Shown here one piece after another: positions 1-8,516 of a DNA stretch of 37,101 nt; position 1 is the stretch's first letter; each line of letters starts with the position of its first letter. Location: NCBI GenBank assembly GCA_902784755.1, contig CACZVX010000019.1, positions 1-37,101 on the forward strand, given 5' to 3'. The DNA comes from an uncultured Prevotellaceae bacterium (lineage in GTDB: Bacteria; Bacteroidota; Bacteroidia; Bacteroidales; Bacteroidaceae). The notes beneath the pieces are model-generated. The model saw only the letters and a program-made list of their open reading frames with translations, did not search any database and had not been told where the DNA came from. The translations under genes were made by a program, and so were the position numbers.

Positions 1-1
1 C

Positions 2-1657
2 GATGATTATATCACTCATCCAGAGAAATCAACTGACAATTTCAATTCTGATGAGATACCCACTTTTCTATCCCAAAACTGGAATCGCAATGATCATCAT
101 CATATTTTCCTAACCCATCGCTATAATGTGGGGTTCAACCGCAAGATTCCCATGACGCCAGAAGAAATCAAAGCAAAAAAGTTTGCCATGGAAAGCCAAA
201 AGGAGAATGAAGAAAAGAAAGCGATTGAAAAAGCGAGAAAAGAAGCAGAAAAGCGCGGAGAGGATTTTAACTTAGAGGAATTTAAGCGTAACCGAAATTT
301 GAGTTATGCAGGTCGTCCTGATGGTGCAAAAACTGCTGGTAAGGAACCTGACAAAAAAGACGAAAAAAATAAAGGTGAAGACCGTATCAAGGTGGAAGGT
401 CAGGCAGCTATGGACAGTTTAATGGCTTTAAAACTACAAGAGGCAACCGAAGACACCTCTTGGTTAAAGAATGAATACGTACCTGTAACCAGTTTCATTC
501 ACACATTCAATTACGATTTCGCTAATCGCATCTATCAGGCTTATTTCACTCCTAAGAATTACTACATGAATCCTTCATATTATGTTTCCGATGCTGATGT
601 CGTAGGAAAAGATTCCATTATGGATTGTACCCGCCATTACCGTATTAAGAATACTTTTGCCCTCAATTTACTTGAAGGATTCAATAAATGGGCGAAGGCT
701 GGATTAAAGGCTTTTGCCACTTCTGATTTTCGTCATTTTTCACTGCCTGATACTACAGGACATGACCTTTCCTATACCGAGCATAATCTCAGTATAGGTG
801 GACAATTGAGCAAGACCCAAGGCCATCTTCTTCACTATAATGTCACAGCAGAGACCTGGCTTATTGGTGAAGATGCAGGACAGTTAAAAGTAGATGCTAC
901 AGCCGATCTCAACTTCCCACTCTTTAAGGATACGGTTCGCTTAGAAGCAAATGGATATTTCTACCGTCTCAATCCTACGTTCTATTTCCGTCACTTCCAT
1001 TCAAAACATCTTTGGTGGGATAAGGATTTAAGCAAAGAAATCCGTACTCATTTGGAAGGCCGTCTTTCTTTCCCAAAAACAAGAACGATGCTTCGTGTAG
1101 CTGTTGACGACCTTGCAAACTACACTTATTTCGCCTTGTCGCATTCCATTGCAGACGAAAAACAGACCGCCAACAATGTAACAGTGAATCAGCATGATGA
1201 AAATATAGCATTAATCACGGTACAACTCGACCAGCGCTTTAAGTTTGGACCTCTCAACTGGGAGACATTGCTGACTTATCAAAAGTCGAGTTCTGAGAGC
1301 GTTCTGCCAGTTCCTCAATTTAACATCTACTCAAATCTTTATGTGAAATTCAAGATCAACAAAGTGTTGAATGTTGACCTCGGTGGAGATGTCAGATGGT
1401 TCACAAGTTATTACGCTCCAGACTATTCGCCTTTAATTGGTCAGTATGCCGTACAGAATAATGGAGATAACAATGTAAAGATTGGTAAATACCCCTGGGT
1501 AAATGTTTATGCAAACCTAAAACTCAAGCAGGCACGCTTTTACGTGATGATGAGCCATGTGAACTACTCGGGAGGTGCAGATTGTTTCCTGGTTCCACAC
1601 TATCCCACCAACCAGCGTGTGCTTAGATTCGGTGTTTCATGGAATTTCTTTAATTAA
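2..1657 (+). CDS. Putative outer-membrane porin (5' end outside window)
   Basis: The open frame runs from the first bases of the window with no stop, so the true start lies upstream and 551 C-terminal residues are visible; a GTG at 128 is an internal valine, not the start. The visible protein has many alternating aromatic/polar strands (for example RLEANGYFYRL, RFYVMMSHVNYSGG) and ends in FGVSWNFFN, as expected of a beta-barrel outer-membrane protein. It resembles the Bacteroidetes 'putative porin' family (Pfam Porin_10 type). Odd feature: visible residues about 51-140 form a very charged Lys/Glu-rich stretch with no barrel character. The solute is unknown. The family call is by recognition of style and motifs, not by a search. 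Confidence 0.75.
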   Translation, partial: DDYITHPEKSTDNFNSDEIPTFLSQNWNRNDHHHIFLTHRYNVGFNRKIPMTPEEIKAKKFAMESQKENEEKKAIEKARKEAEKRGEDFNLEEFKRNRNLSYAGRPDGAKTAGKEPDKKDEKNKGEDRIKVEGQAAMDSLMALKLQEATEDTSWLKNEYVPVTSFIHTFNYDFANRIYQAYFTPKNYYMNPSYYVSDADVVGKDSIMDCTRHYRIKNTFALNLLEGFNKWAKAGLKAFATSDFRHFSLPDTTGHDLSYTEHNLSIGGQLSKTQGHLLHYNVTAETWLIGEDAGQLKVDATADLNFPLFKDTVRLEANGYFYRLNPTFYFRHFHSKHLWWDKDLSKEIRTHLEGRLSFPKTRTMLRVAVDDLANYTYFALSHSIADEKQTANNVTVNQHDENIALITVQLDQRFKFGPLNWETLLTYQKSSSESVLPVPQFNIYSNLYVKFKINKVLNVDLGGDVRWFTSYYAPDYSPLIGQYAVQNNGDNNVKIGKYPWVNVYANLKLKQARFYVMMSHVNYSGGADCFLVPHYPTNQRVLRFGVSWNFFN

Positions 1658-1692
1658 ATAACAAAAAGTGACTTTATCTCAGGAAAAATCAC

Positions 1693-1700
1693 TAATTTTG
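1693..1700 (+). promoter_or_regulatory. Probable -7 promoter element for the aminotransferase gene
   Basis: TAATTTTG fits the Bacteroidales -7 consensus TAnnTTTG and lies 43 bases before the ATG at 1744. No good TTTG sits at the usual 19-21 base distance upstream, so this is a half-match only. Confidence 0.45.
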
Positions 1701-1743
1701 CAGCCAAAATCATTAAATTGTAAAATTCTAATAGGTTTATTAT

Positions 1744-2946
1744 ATGCCACAGATATCAACACGCGGTTTGGAAATGCCCGAAAGTCCAATTAGGAAATTG
1801 GCCCCGTTGGCTGCTGCCGCTAAGAAACGTGGAACTAAAGTTTATCACTTAAATATTGGTCAGCCTGACCTTCCTACCCCCAAGGTAGCACTCGATGCTA
1901 TTAAGAATGTGGACCGTGACATTCTTGAATATTCACCATCACAGGGGTATCTGAGTTATCGCGAGAAGTTGGTAAGCTATTATGCAAAATATGATATCAA
2001 TGTCACAGCTGATGATATCATTATCACCTGTGGTGGCAGTGAAGCCGTGCTCTTTGCATTCATGTCGTGTTTGAACCCTGGCGATGAGATTATTGTTCCA
2101 GAGCCCGCCTATGCTAACTACATGGCTTTTGCTATTTCTGCAGGTGCCAAGATCCGTACGATTGCAACCACTATTGAAGAAGGTTTCTCACTTCCCAAAG
2201 TAGAAAAATTTGAGGAACTCATTAACGAGCGCACACGTGCCATTTTGATTTGTAATCCTAATAATCCCACAGGATATCTTTATACTCGTCGCGAGATGAA
2301 TCAGATTCGCGACTTAGTTAAGAAATACGATCTTTATCTCTTCTCTGACGAAGTTTATCGTGAGTATATCTACACGGGTTCACCCTATATCTCCGCATGC
2401 CATCTCGAAGGCATTGAACAAAATGTCGTACTTATCGACTCCGTTTCAAAGCGTTACAGTGAATGTGGAATCCGTATTGGAGCATTGATTACCAAGAATA
2501 AGGAGATTCGGCAGGCTGTCATGAAATTCTGTCAGGCTCGTCTTTCTCCCCCATTAATAGGACAGATTGTAGCTGAAGCTTCTCTCGACACACCAGAGGA
2601 ATACCTTCGCGATGTTTACGATGAATACGTGGAACGCCGTAAATGTCTTATCGACGGCCTTAACCGTATTCCAGGTGTTTATTCTCCAATCCCTATGGGA
2701 GCTTTCTATACCGTGGCAAAACTTCCTGTCGATGACAGCGAGAAATTCTGCCGTTGGTGCCTAGAAAAGTTTAACTATGAAGGCGAGACCGTCATGATGG
2801 CTCCTGCAAGTGGATTTTATACGACACCTGGAGCCGGCATCAATGAGGTACGCATTGCCTACGTATTAAAGAAAGAAGATCTCACACGTGCCCTTTTCAT
2901 TCTAAAAAAGGCATTGGAAAGCTATCCGGGAAGAACTGAACAGTAA
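1744..2946 (+). CDS. Class I/II PLP-dependent aminotransferase (aspartate aminotransferase-like)
   Basis: A 400-residue fold-type I aminotransferase, a cytoplasmic enzyme that moves an amino group between an amino acid and a 2-oxo acid. Visible motifs: NIGQPDLPTP near residue 38, CNPNNPTGYL near 170, SDEVYREY near 201 and the PLP-binding lysine K236 in DSVSKRYS, followed by GIRIGA with the phosphate/carboxylate-binding arginine. Length is normal for the family. The ATG at 1744 follows a Bacteroidales -7 element. The FtsX/LolC-type permease gene starts 14 bases after its stop, so the two are probably co-transcribed. The amino-acid substrate cannot be fixed from sequence; aspartate or an aromatic/branched substrate are all possible. 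Confidence 0.88.
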   Translation: MPQISTRGLEMPESPIRKLAPLAAAAKKRGTKVYHLNIGQPDLPTPKVALDAIKNVDRDILEYSPSQGYLSYREKLVSYYAKYDINVTADDIIITCGGSEAVLFAFMSCLNPGDEIIVPEPAYANYMAFAISAGAKIRTIATTIEEGFSLPKVEKFEELINERTRAILICNPNNPTGYLYTRREMNQIRDLVKKYDLYLFSDEVYREYIYTGSPYISACHLEGIEQNVVLIDSVSKRYSECGIRIGALITKNKEIRQAVMKFCQARLSPPLIGQIVAEASLDTPEEYLRDVYDEYVERRKCLIDGLNRIPGVYSPIPMGAFYTVAKLPVDDSEKFCRWCLEKFNYEGETVMMAPASGFYTTPGAGINEVRIAYVLKKEDLTRALFILKKALESYPGRTEQ

Positions 2947-2960
2947 AACTTAGGAATACT

Positions 2961-4208
2961 TTGAACTTTCCCCTTTTTATAGCCAAGCGCATTTACAGTG
3001 ATCAGGGCGACAAACGAAAAGTAAGTCGTCCTGCTATACGTATTGCCACCATCGGTGTTGCGATTGGTCTGGCAGTCATGATTGTAAGTGTATGTGTTGT
3101 ATTGGGATTTAAACATACTATCCGCGACAAGGTCATCGGATTCGGTAGCCATATTACCGTTGCAGAATTTTCCACCATTAACGGTAATACTCAGTTTCCC
3201 ATTGTCATAAACGACTCCATGATGAATGTTCTCCGCAAAATCAACGGGGTGAAGCATGTGCAGAAGTTTGCTATGACGCAAGGTATCCTAAAGACAGAGA
3301 AAGATTTCCTTGGTGTTGTCTTCAAAGGCGTTGATGAAAAGTATGACACCACTTTTATCCACGACAATCTTCTTGAAGGTTATATACCAACATTCAGCAG
3401 TTCTGCTTCTAAACAGAAGATTCTCCTCTCTAAGCTGATGGCAGACAAACTTCAGCTTCATGCCGGAGAAAGCGTCTATGCATACTTCATTAATAACAAT
3501 AATGTCCGTGCGCGCAAATTTACCATCGCCGGTATCTATCAGACAAATCTGAGAAAATTTGATGAGATTCTTTGTTTCACCGACCTCTACAATGCTGTCA
3601 AAATCAATGGTTGGAAAGAAGATCAAGTTACAGGAGCAGAACTGACTGTCAATGATTTCGAAGAGATCAATCAGACGGAAGAAACCATTATTGCTTTAGT
3701 TAATCGTACTTCCGATAAATATCATAACACTTATTCCTCTGCCACCATTCAGGAAAGTAACCCGCAAATTTTCTCATGGCTCGACTTGCTTGACCTGAAC
3801 GTATGGATAATTCTCATCCTAATGATCTGTGTTGCTGGTTTTACTATGATTAGCGGCTTACTCATCATTATCTTGGAACGAACCAACATGATTGGTGTCA
3901 TGAAGGCTTTGGGGGCCCGCAACAAGGTTATCCGTCATACTTTCCTTTGGTTTGCCGTCTTCATCATTGGTAAGGGAATGCTTTGGGGAAACATCCTGGG
4001 AATCGGGATTGTTACTTTACAGAAACTGACAGGTCTCATCAAACTTGATCCTGCAACCTATTATGTTGACATCGTTCCAGTAGAAATCAACATCCCAATG
4101 ATTCTCCTTATCAACATTTGTACATTGATAGTGAGCGTATTTGTACTTATCGCTCCAAGCTATCTAATTTCCCATATCCATCCAGCAAAATCCATGCGAT
4201 ATGAATAG
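2961..4208 (+). CDS. FtsX/LolC-type ABC transporter permease
   Basis: A 415-residue inner-membrane protein with the MacB/LolC/FtsX topology: one helix near residues 24-46, a large periplasmic domain, then three C-terminal helices near 278-303, 325-355 and 375-404. The family extrudes or releases lipoproteins and other substrates using a separate ATPase, which is not adjacent. The start is a TTG at 2961: no ATG or GTG precedes it in frame, and the resulting N-terminus (MNFPLFIAKRIYSDQ) is that expected for Bacteroidetes members as I remember them. It lies 14 bases after the aminotransferase and is followed by a strong terminator. It may be a lipoprotein-release permease, but with one permease only the substrate is open. 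Confidence 0.82.
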   Translation: MNFPLFIAKRIYSDQGDKRKVSRPAIRIATIGVAIGLAVMIVSVCVVLGFKHTIRDKVIGFGSHITVAEFSTINGNTQFPIVINDSMMNVLRKINGVKHVQKFAMTQGILKTEKDFLGVVFKGVDEKYDTTFIHDNLLEGYIPTFSSSASKQKILLSKLMADKLQLHAGESVYAYFINNNNVRARKFTIAGIYQTNLRKFDEILCFTDLYNAVKINGWKEDQVTGAELTVNDFEEINQTEETIIALVNRTSDKYHNTYSSATIQESNPQIFSWLDLLDLNVWIILILMICVAGFTMISGLLIIILERTNMIGVMKALGARNKVIRHTFLWFAVFIIGKGMLWGNILGIGIVTLQKLTGLIKLDPATYYVDIVPVEINIPMILLINICTLIVSVFVLIAPSYLISHIHPAKSMRYE

Positions 4209-4235
4209 CAAATTTCATATAATATGAATAAAATG

Positions 4236-4269
4236 AATGTGCAAAATAAAAATTTGCACATTTTTTTTT
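4236..4269 (+). terminator. Rho-independent terminator after the permease gene
   Basis: Perfect 10-bp stem (4236-4245 AATGTGCAAA with 4253-4262 TTTGCACATT), 7-base loop, then a T tract to 4269. It closes the aminotransferase-permease unit. Confidence 0.9.
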
Positions 4270-4297
4270 GGAATGTGCAGAAAAAGACTTACCTTTG
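4267..4297 (+). promoter_or_regulatory. Bacteroidales promoter for the acyl-CoA synthetase pair
   Basis: TTTG at 4267-4270, 19-base spacer, then TACCTTTG at 4290-4297: a full match to TTTG-N19-21-TAnnTTTG. Transcription would start near 4304. The -33 element is made of the last bases of the preceding terminator T tract. Confidence 0.82.
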
Positions 4298-4327
4298 CAC
4301 AAAATTTAGATTTTTGTGCAGAATTGT

Positions 4328-5986
4328 ATGCAAGAGATACCAAGCTTTAATTCTTATATTGAGCAGTCAATCACAAAAAACTGGGATTTAGATGCCCTCA
4401 CCGACTATCAAGGGATAACCCTTCAGTATAAGGATGTAGCTCGCAAGATAGAAAAGCTCCATATCCTGTTTGAAAACAGCGGAGTCCAAAAAGGCGACAA
4501 GATAGCCCTATGTGGGCGTAACAGTGCTTTTTGGGCAACAGCCTTCTTGGCTACACTTACATATGGTGCCGTGGCTGTACCTATACAGCATGAATTTCAC
4601 GCTGAACAAATCCACAACATTGTTAATCATTCCGAAGCCAAATTGCTATTTGTAGGTGATGTGGTAGCTACCATTATCAAACCCGACGAGATGCCTGCGC
4701 TTGAAGGTATTGTGTATCTTCCTGATTTTTCTCTGTTCATGGCTCGCACTGAGAAACTTGTATATGCCCGTGAACATCTCAATGAACTATACGGCATCAA
4801 ATATCCCAAATATTTCCGTCAGGAGCATGTTCACTATCATCAGGACAAGGCTGAAGAACTGGCACTCATTAATTACACATCTGGAACAACAGGCTTCTCT
4901 AAAGGTGTAATGATTCCTTACCGTGCGATGTGGGGCAATCTCGAAATCTGTACACGCGAACTCTCACAATACGTGAAAGCCGGGCAGAACATGCTCTCTA
5001 TCCTTCCGATGGCACACATGTATGGCATGGCTTTTGAATTCATCTTCAGCTTCTGTCAGGGATGTCATCTGTTTTTCCTGACTCGTCTTCCCTCGCCCGC
5101 TATCATAGCCCAGGCATTCCAAGATGTTAAGCCTCACATTATCATCTCAGTACCACTGGTTATCGAGAAAATTATCCGCAAACGTGTTTTCCCGAAAATT
5201 CAGAATAATGCCGTCCGGCTGCTTCTCAATATGCCTGTTGTTAGCAAAAAGATAAAAGAAGCAATTTGCCAACAAGTAGTGAATGCATTTGGCGGTAATG
5301 TGCAGGAAGTTATCGTTGGCGGTGCTGCTCTCAATCAGGAGGTTGAGCAGTTTATGCTTCAAATTGGCTTCCCCCTCACCTGCGGCTATGGCACAACTGA
5401 ATGTGCACCACTCATCTCCTACTGCAACCATAAGGATTTCGTGGCTACTTCTGTTGGTGTTCCTGTTGCACGTATGGAAGTGAAGATTCTTAGCAGCGAT
5501 CCCGCTCACATTCATGGCGAGATTGTTACCCGTGGCACTAACGTTATGCTTGGCTATTACAAAAACGAGGAAGCCACACGCCAGACAATTGACGAGGAAG
5601 GATGGTATCACACTGGTGATCTTGGCATTATGAGCCCCAGCGGACATATTTTCATCAAAGGCCGCATCAAGAATATGCTACTCGGTGCCAACGGGCAGAA
5701 TATCTATCCAGAAGAGATTGAGGACAAGCTGAACTCCATGACTCTCGTCAGCGAATCAATCATTGTTCAGCGTGACCAAAAGCTTGTCGCCCTTATCTAT
5801 CCCGATTACGACGAGGCCCATAATTTGGATTTCACATCAGAAGAAATCCATCAGATTATGCAAGAGAATCTGACGCTCCTCAATCAACAGCTTCCTGCAT
5901 ACTGCAATGTCAAGAGTTTCGAGGTTCGTGAGGAGGAGTTCGAGAAAACGCCGAAAAAGAGCATTAAGCGGTATCTATATAAATAA
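4328..5986 (+). CDS. AMP-binding acyl-CoA synthetase-like protein, copy 1
   Basis: A 552-residue adenylate-forming enzyme; the family activates a carboxylic acid with ATP and joins it to CoA. Visible motifs: P-loop-like YTSGTTGFSKGVM, A5 motif YGTTECAPL, A7 motif GWYHTGDLG and the C-terminal catalytic-lysine region TPKKSIKRYLY. The start at ATG 4328 (MQEIPSF) is preferred over an in-frame GTG at 4316, because the neighbouring paralogue starts MEIPSF and then has nearly the same length (553). A promoter lies at 4267-4297. Copy 2 follows after 48 bases, and the two proteins look roughly 70% identical by eye. Long-chain fatty acid is a likely substrate but not proven. Confidence 0.87.
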   Translation: MQEIPSFNSYIEQSITKNWDLDALTDYQGITLQYKDVARKIEKLHILFENSGVQKGDKIALCGRNSAFWATAFLATLTYGAVAVPIQHEFHAEQIHNIVNHSEAKLLFVGDVVATIIKPDEMPALEGIVYLPDFSLFMARTEKLVYAREHLNELYGIKYPKYFRQEHVHYHQDKAEELALINYTSGTTGFSKGVMIPYRAMWGNLEICTRELSQYVKAGQNMLSILPMAHMYGMAFEFIFSFCQGCHLFFLTRLPSPAIIAQAFQDVKPHIIISVPLVIEKIIRKRVFPKIQNNAVRLLLNMPVVSKKIKEAICQQVVNAFGGNVQEVIVGGAALNQEVEQFMLQIGFPLTCGYGTTECAPLISYCNHKDFVATSVGVPVARMEVKILSSDPAHIHGEIVTRGTNVMLGYYKNEEATRQTIDEEGWYHTGDLGIMSPSGHIFIKGRIKNMLLGANGQNIYPEEIEDKLNSMTLVSESIIVQRDQKLVALIYPDYDEAHNLDFTSEEIHQIMQENLTLLNQQLPAYCNVKSFEVREEEFEKTPKKSIKRYLYK

Positions 5987-6034
5987 TAAGGTACAGAAAA
6001 TTGTCAAGAATCAAATCGAATAAAGTTAAGATAT

Positions 6035-7696
6035 ATGGAAATACCAAGTTTTAACCAACTCATACAGCAGAGCATCATCAAGAACTGGGATCTTGATGCC
6101 CTGACTGACTATAAAGGCGCTACACTACAGTATCACGATGTGGCACGAAAGATTGAGAAGCTCCACATCATGTTCGAGAACAGTGGTGTTGTAAAAGGTG
6201 ATAAGATTGCACTCTGCGGACGTAATTCTGCTAACTGGGCAACTGCTTTCCTGGCTACACTCACCTATGGCGCTGTGGCCGTTCCAATTCTTCATGAATT
6301 CACGGCCGACCAGATTCATAATATCGTAGAACACTCTGAGGCTAAACTGCTCTTTGTGGGTGATGTGGTAGCGACAACCATCGATCCTTCCAAGATGCCA
6401 GGTCTTGAGGGAATCATCTACATCCCAGATTATTCGTTGGTAATTTCCAGAACCGATAAGCTGACCTATGCCCGTGAACACCTCAATGAGATGTACGGTC
6501 ATAAGTTCCCCAAATATTTCCGTAAGGAACACGTCAGCTACTATTTCGAGCAGAGTCCTGACGAGTTGGCCCTTATCAACTACACCTCAGGTACTACAGG
6601 TTTCTCCAAAGGTGTGATGATTCCCTACCGTGCACTTTGGAGTAACTACGACTTCGCAATCGATGTCATTGGCCGCAATCATGTAAAGCCAGGTTCCAAT
6701 ACGCTTTCCATCCTACCCATGGCCCACATGTACGGTATGGCTTTCGAATTCATTTTCGAGTTCCTCCATGGCTGTCACATCTTTTATCTCACTCGTGTAC
6801 CGTCACCCGCCATCATCGCTCAGGCATTTGCCGATATAAAGCCTTCCATCATCATTGCCGTACCGCTAGTGATTGAGAAGATTATCAAAAAGAAGGTTTT
6901 CCCAAAGATACAGAACAACCGTATGCGCCTCTTGCTCAACATGCCCGTCATCTCAAAGAAGGTAAAGGAGAAGATTTGCGAACAGGTGGTCAATGCATTC
7001 GGCGGCAATTTCTATGAGGTCATCATCGGTGGTGCCGCATTCAACCAGGAAGTTGAGCAGTTCCTTAAGAGCATCGACTTCCCTTACACGGTTGGATATG
7101 GTGCCACAGAGACTGCTCCCATCATCTGTTATCACGATTGGAAAAACTTTGCAACAGGCAGCTGCGGACGTGCTGCCATTCACATGGAGGTTAAGATAGA
7201 CAGTCCAAATCCTGCCAACATTCCTGGTGAGATTCTTACACGCGGACTTAATGTCATGCTCGGCTATTACAAGAATGAAGAAGCTACCGCTCAAACTCTC
7301 GACAAGGACGGATGGTACCACACAGGTGACCTCGGCACAATGGACTACGAGGGCAATGTTTTCATAAAAGGACGTTCCAAGAATATGTTGCTCGGCGCCA
7401 GCGGACAAAACATCTATCCTGAGGAAATTGAGGACCGTCTCAACTCCATGGCCATGGTGGTAGAGAGTGTTGTCGTTCAGCGTAATGAGAAGCTCGTTGC
7501 ACTCATATATCCTGACTACGATGAAGCCAAGTCGATGGGATTAAGCAATGAAGACCTCGTGAACATAATGGAGCAGAACCGTCAGGCTCTCAATCAGACT
7601 CAGCCTGCTTACTGCAAGATTACAGCAGTAGAACTTCAGGAGGAAGAGTTTGCCAAAACACCAAAGAAGAGCATCAAGCGCTACTTATACACCTAA
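6035..7696 (+). CDS. AMP-binding acyl-CoA synthetase-like protein, copy 2
   Basis: A 553-residue paralogue of the preceding gene, in the same orientation and presumably the same transcript, since no promoter or terminator was seen in the 48-base gap. It keeps the ATP motif YTSGTTGFSKGVM, a variant A5 motif YGATETAPI (copy 1 has YGTTECAPL), GWYHTGDLG and the lysine region TPKKSIKRYLY, so it should be catalytically competent. Differences cluster around the substrate-side A5 region and in the stretch after the ATP motif (copy 1 NLEICTREL, copy 2 NYDFAIDVI), which suggests different acyl preferences. The start at ATG 6035 is well supported by alignment with copy 1. The actual acid is unknown. Confidence 0.87.
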   Translation: MEIPSFNQLIQQSIIKNWDLDALTDYKGATLQYHDVARKIEKLHIMFENSGVVKGDKIALCGRNSANWATAFLATLTYGAVAVPILHEFTADQIHNIVEHSEAKLLFVGDVVATTIDPSKMPGLEGIIYIPDYSLVISRTDKLTYAREHLNEMYGHKFPKYFRKEHVSYYFEQSPDELALINYTSGTTGFSKGVMIPYRALWSNYDFAIDVIGRNHVKPGSNTLSILPMAHMYGMAFEFIFEFLHGCHIFYLTRVPSPAIIAQAFADIKPSIIIAVPLVIEKIIKKKVFPKIQNNRMRLLLNMPVISKKVKEKICEQVVNAFGGNFYEVIIGGAAFNQEVEQFLKSIDFPYTVGYGATETAPIICYHDWKNFATGSCGRAAIHMEVKIDSPNPANIPGEILTRGLNVMLGYYKNEEATAQTLDKDGWYHTGDLGTMDYEGNVFIKGRSKNMLLGASGQNIYPEEIEDRLNSMAMVVESVVVQRNEKLVALIYPDYDEAKSMGLSNEDLVNIMEQNRQALNQTQPAYCKITAVELQEEEFAKTPKKSIKRYLYT

Positions 7697-7709
7697 AAAG
7701 GATTCAAAA

Positions 7710-8501
7710 TTGATTGTTGAAGTTAAATCACTTACGCAGCCGGGCCTTGAGGTTTTTAGCACACTAACCGAAGCCCAGCTGCGTAATAAGTTAGAACCCC
7801 GCAAAGGTATTTTTATTGCAGAGAGTCCAAAAGTAATCCAGGTGGCCCTCGATAATCATTATGAGCCGCTTTCACTCCTTTGTGAGCGCCGCCATATAGA
7901 GGGCGATGCAGCTTCCATTATCGCCCAATGTGGGGATATTCCTGTTTATACTGGAGATCGTGAACTGCTGGCGAATCTCACAGGCTACCAACTCACTCGT
8001 GGCGTGCTTTGTGCATTCCGCCGTCCTGTTCTCGGGAGTGTTGCAGATATCTGCCGCAATACTCGCCGAATTGTAGTTATCGACGGGGTGGTCGATACCA
8101 CCAACATTGGAGCCATCTTCCGCTCTGCAGCTGCCATGGGCATTGAGGCCGTGCTGCTAACGCGAAGTTCCTGCGATCCGCTCAATCGCCGTGCGGTACG
8201 TGTCTCCATGGGTAGCGTGTTCCTCGTTCCATGGACATGGCTCGATGCTCCCATGCCCTCCTTACATGAATTAGGTTTCAAAACAGCCGCCATGGCCCTT
8301 TCCGAAGACTCCGTCAGTATCGATAACCCACAGCTTATGGCAGAACCTCAACTAGCTATCGTGATGGGAACAGAAGGCGATGGCCTCCCGAAGCAGACCA
8401 TCGCCGAAGCTGATTATGTGGTGCGTATCCCTATGCACCATCAAGTTGATTCACTCAATGTGGCAGCAGCCGCAGCCGTTGCTTTCTGGCAATTGCGTTA
8501 A
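7710..8501 (+). CDS. SpoU/TrmH-family RNA 2'-O-methyltransferase
   Basis: A SPOUT-class methyltransferase that uses S-adenosylmethionine to methylate ribose 2'-OH in tRNA or rRNA. Visible family motifs: motif 1 DTTNIGAIFRSA with its conserved Asn and Arg, motif 2 IVMGTEGDGLP and motif 3 IPMHHQVDSLNVAAAAAV, which form the trefoil knot. An N-terminal substrate-binding part (about residues 1-95) precedes them. I place the start at the TTG 7710, which has AAAAGG about 9 bases upstream and gives 263 residues. An upstream ATG at 7650 would overlap the synthetase gene by 47 bases and adds sequence with no family character. The stop overlaps the stop of the convergent symporter gene. The target RNA cannot be told. 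Confidence 0.85.
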   Translation: MIVEVKSLTQPGLEVFSTLTEAQLRNKLEPRKGIFIAESPKVIQVALDNHYEPLSLLCERRHIEGDAASIIAQCGDIPVYTGDRELLANLTGYQLTRGVLCAFRRPVLGSVADICRNTRRIVVIDGVVDTTNIGAIFRSAAAMGIEAVLLTRSSCDPLNRRAVRVSMGSVFLVPWTWLDAPMPSLHELGFKTAAMALSEDSVSIDNPQLMAEPQLAIVMGTEGDGLPKQTIAEADYVVRIPMHHQVDSLNVAAAAAVAFWQLR

Positions 8502-8516
8502 TTATAGCATTGCCAG
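8486..8516. other. Inverted repeat spanning two overlapping convergent stop codons
   Basis: Arms CTGGCAAT (8486-8493) and ATTGCCAG (8509-8516), extendable to about 10 bp with one bulge. The stop codons TAA (8499-8501) and the minus-strand TAA (8498-8500) share TTAA between the arms. Because of the palindrome both proteins carry Trp-Gln near the C-terminus (WQLR and WQCYN). No T tract follows on either strand. Confidence 0.75.

Noticed and set aside
4316-4327. GTG start for the first acyl-CoA synthetase
   Set aside because: ATG at 4328 aligns with the start of the paralogue and leaves a normal leader after the promoter.
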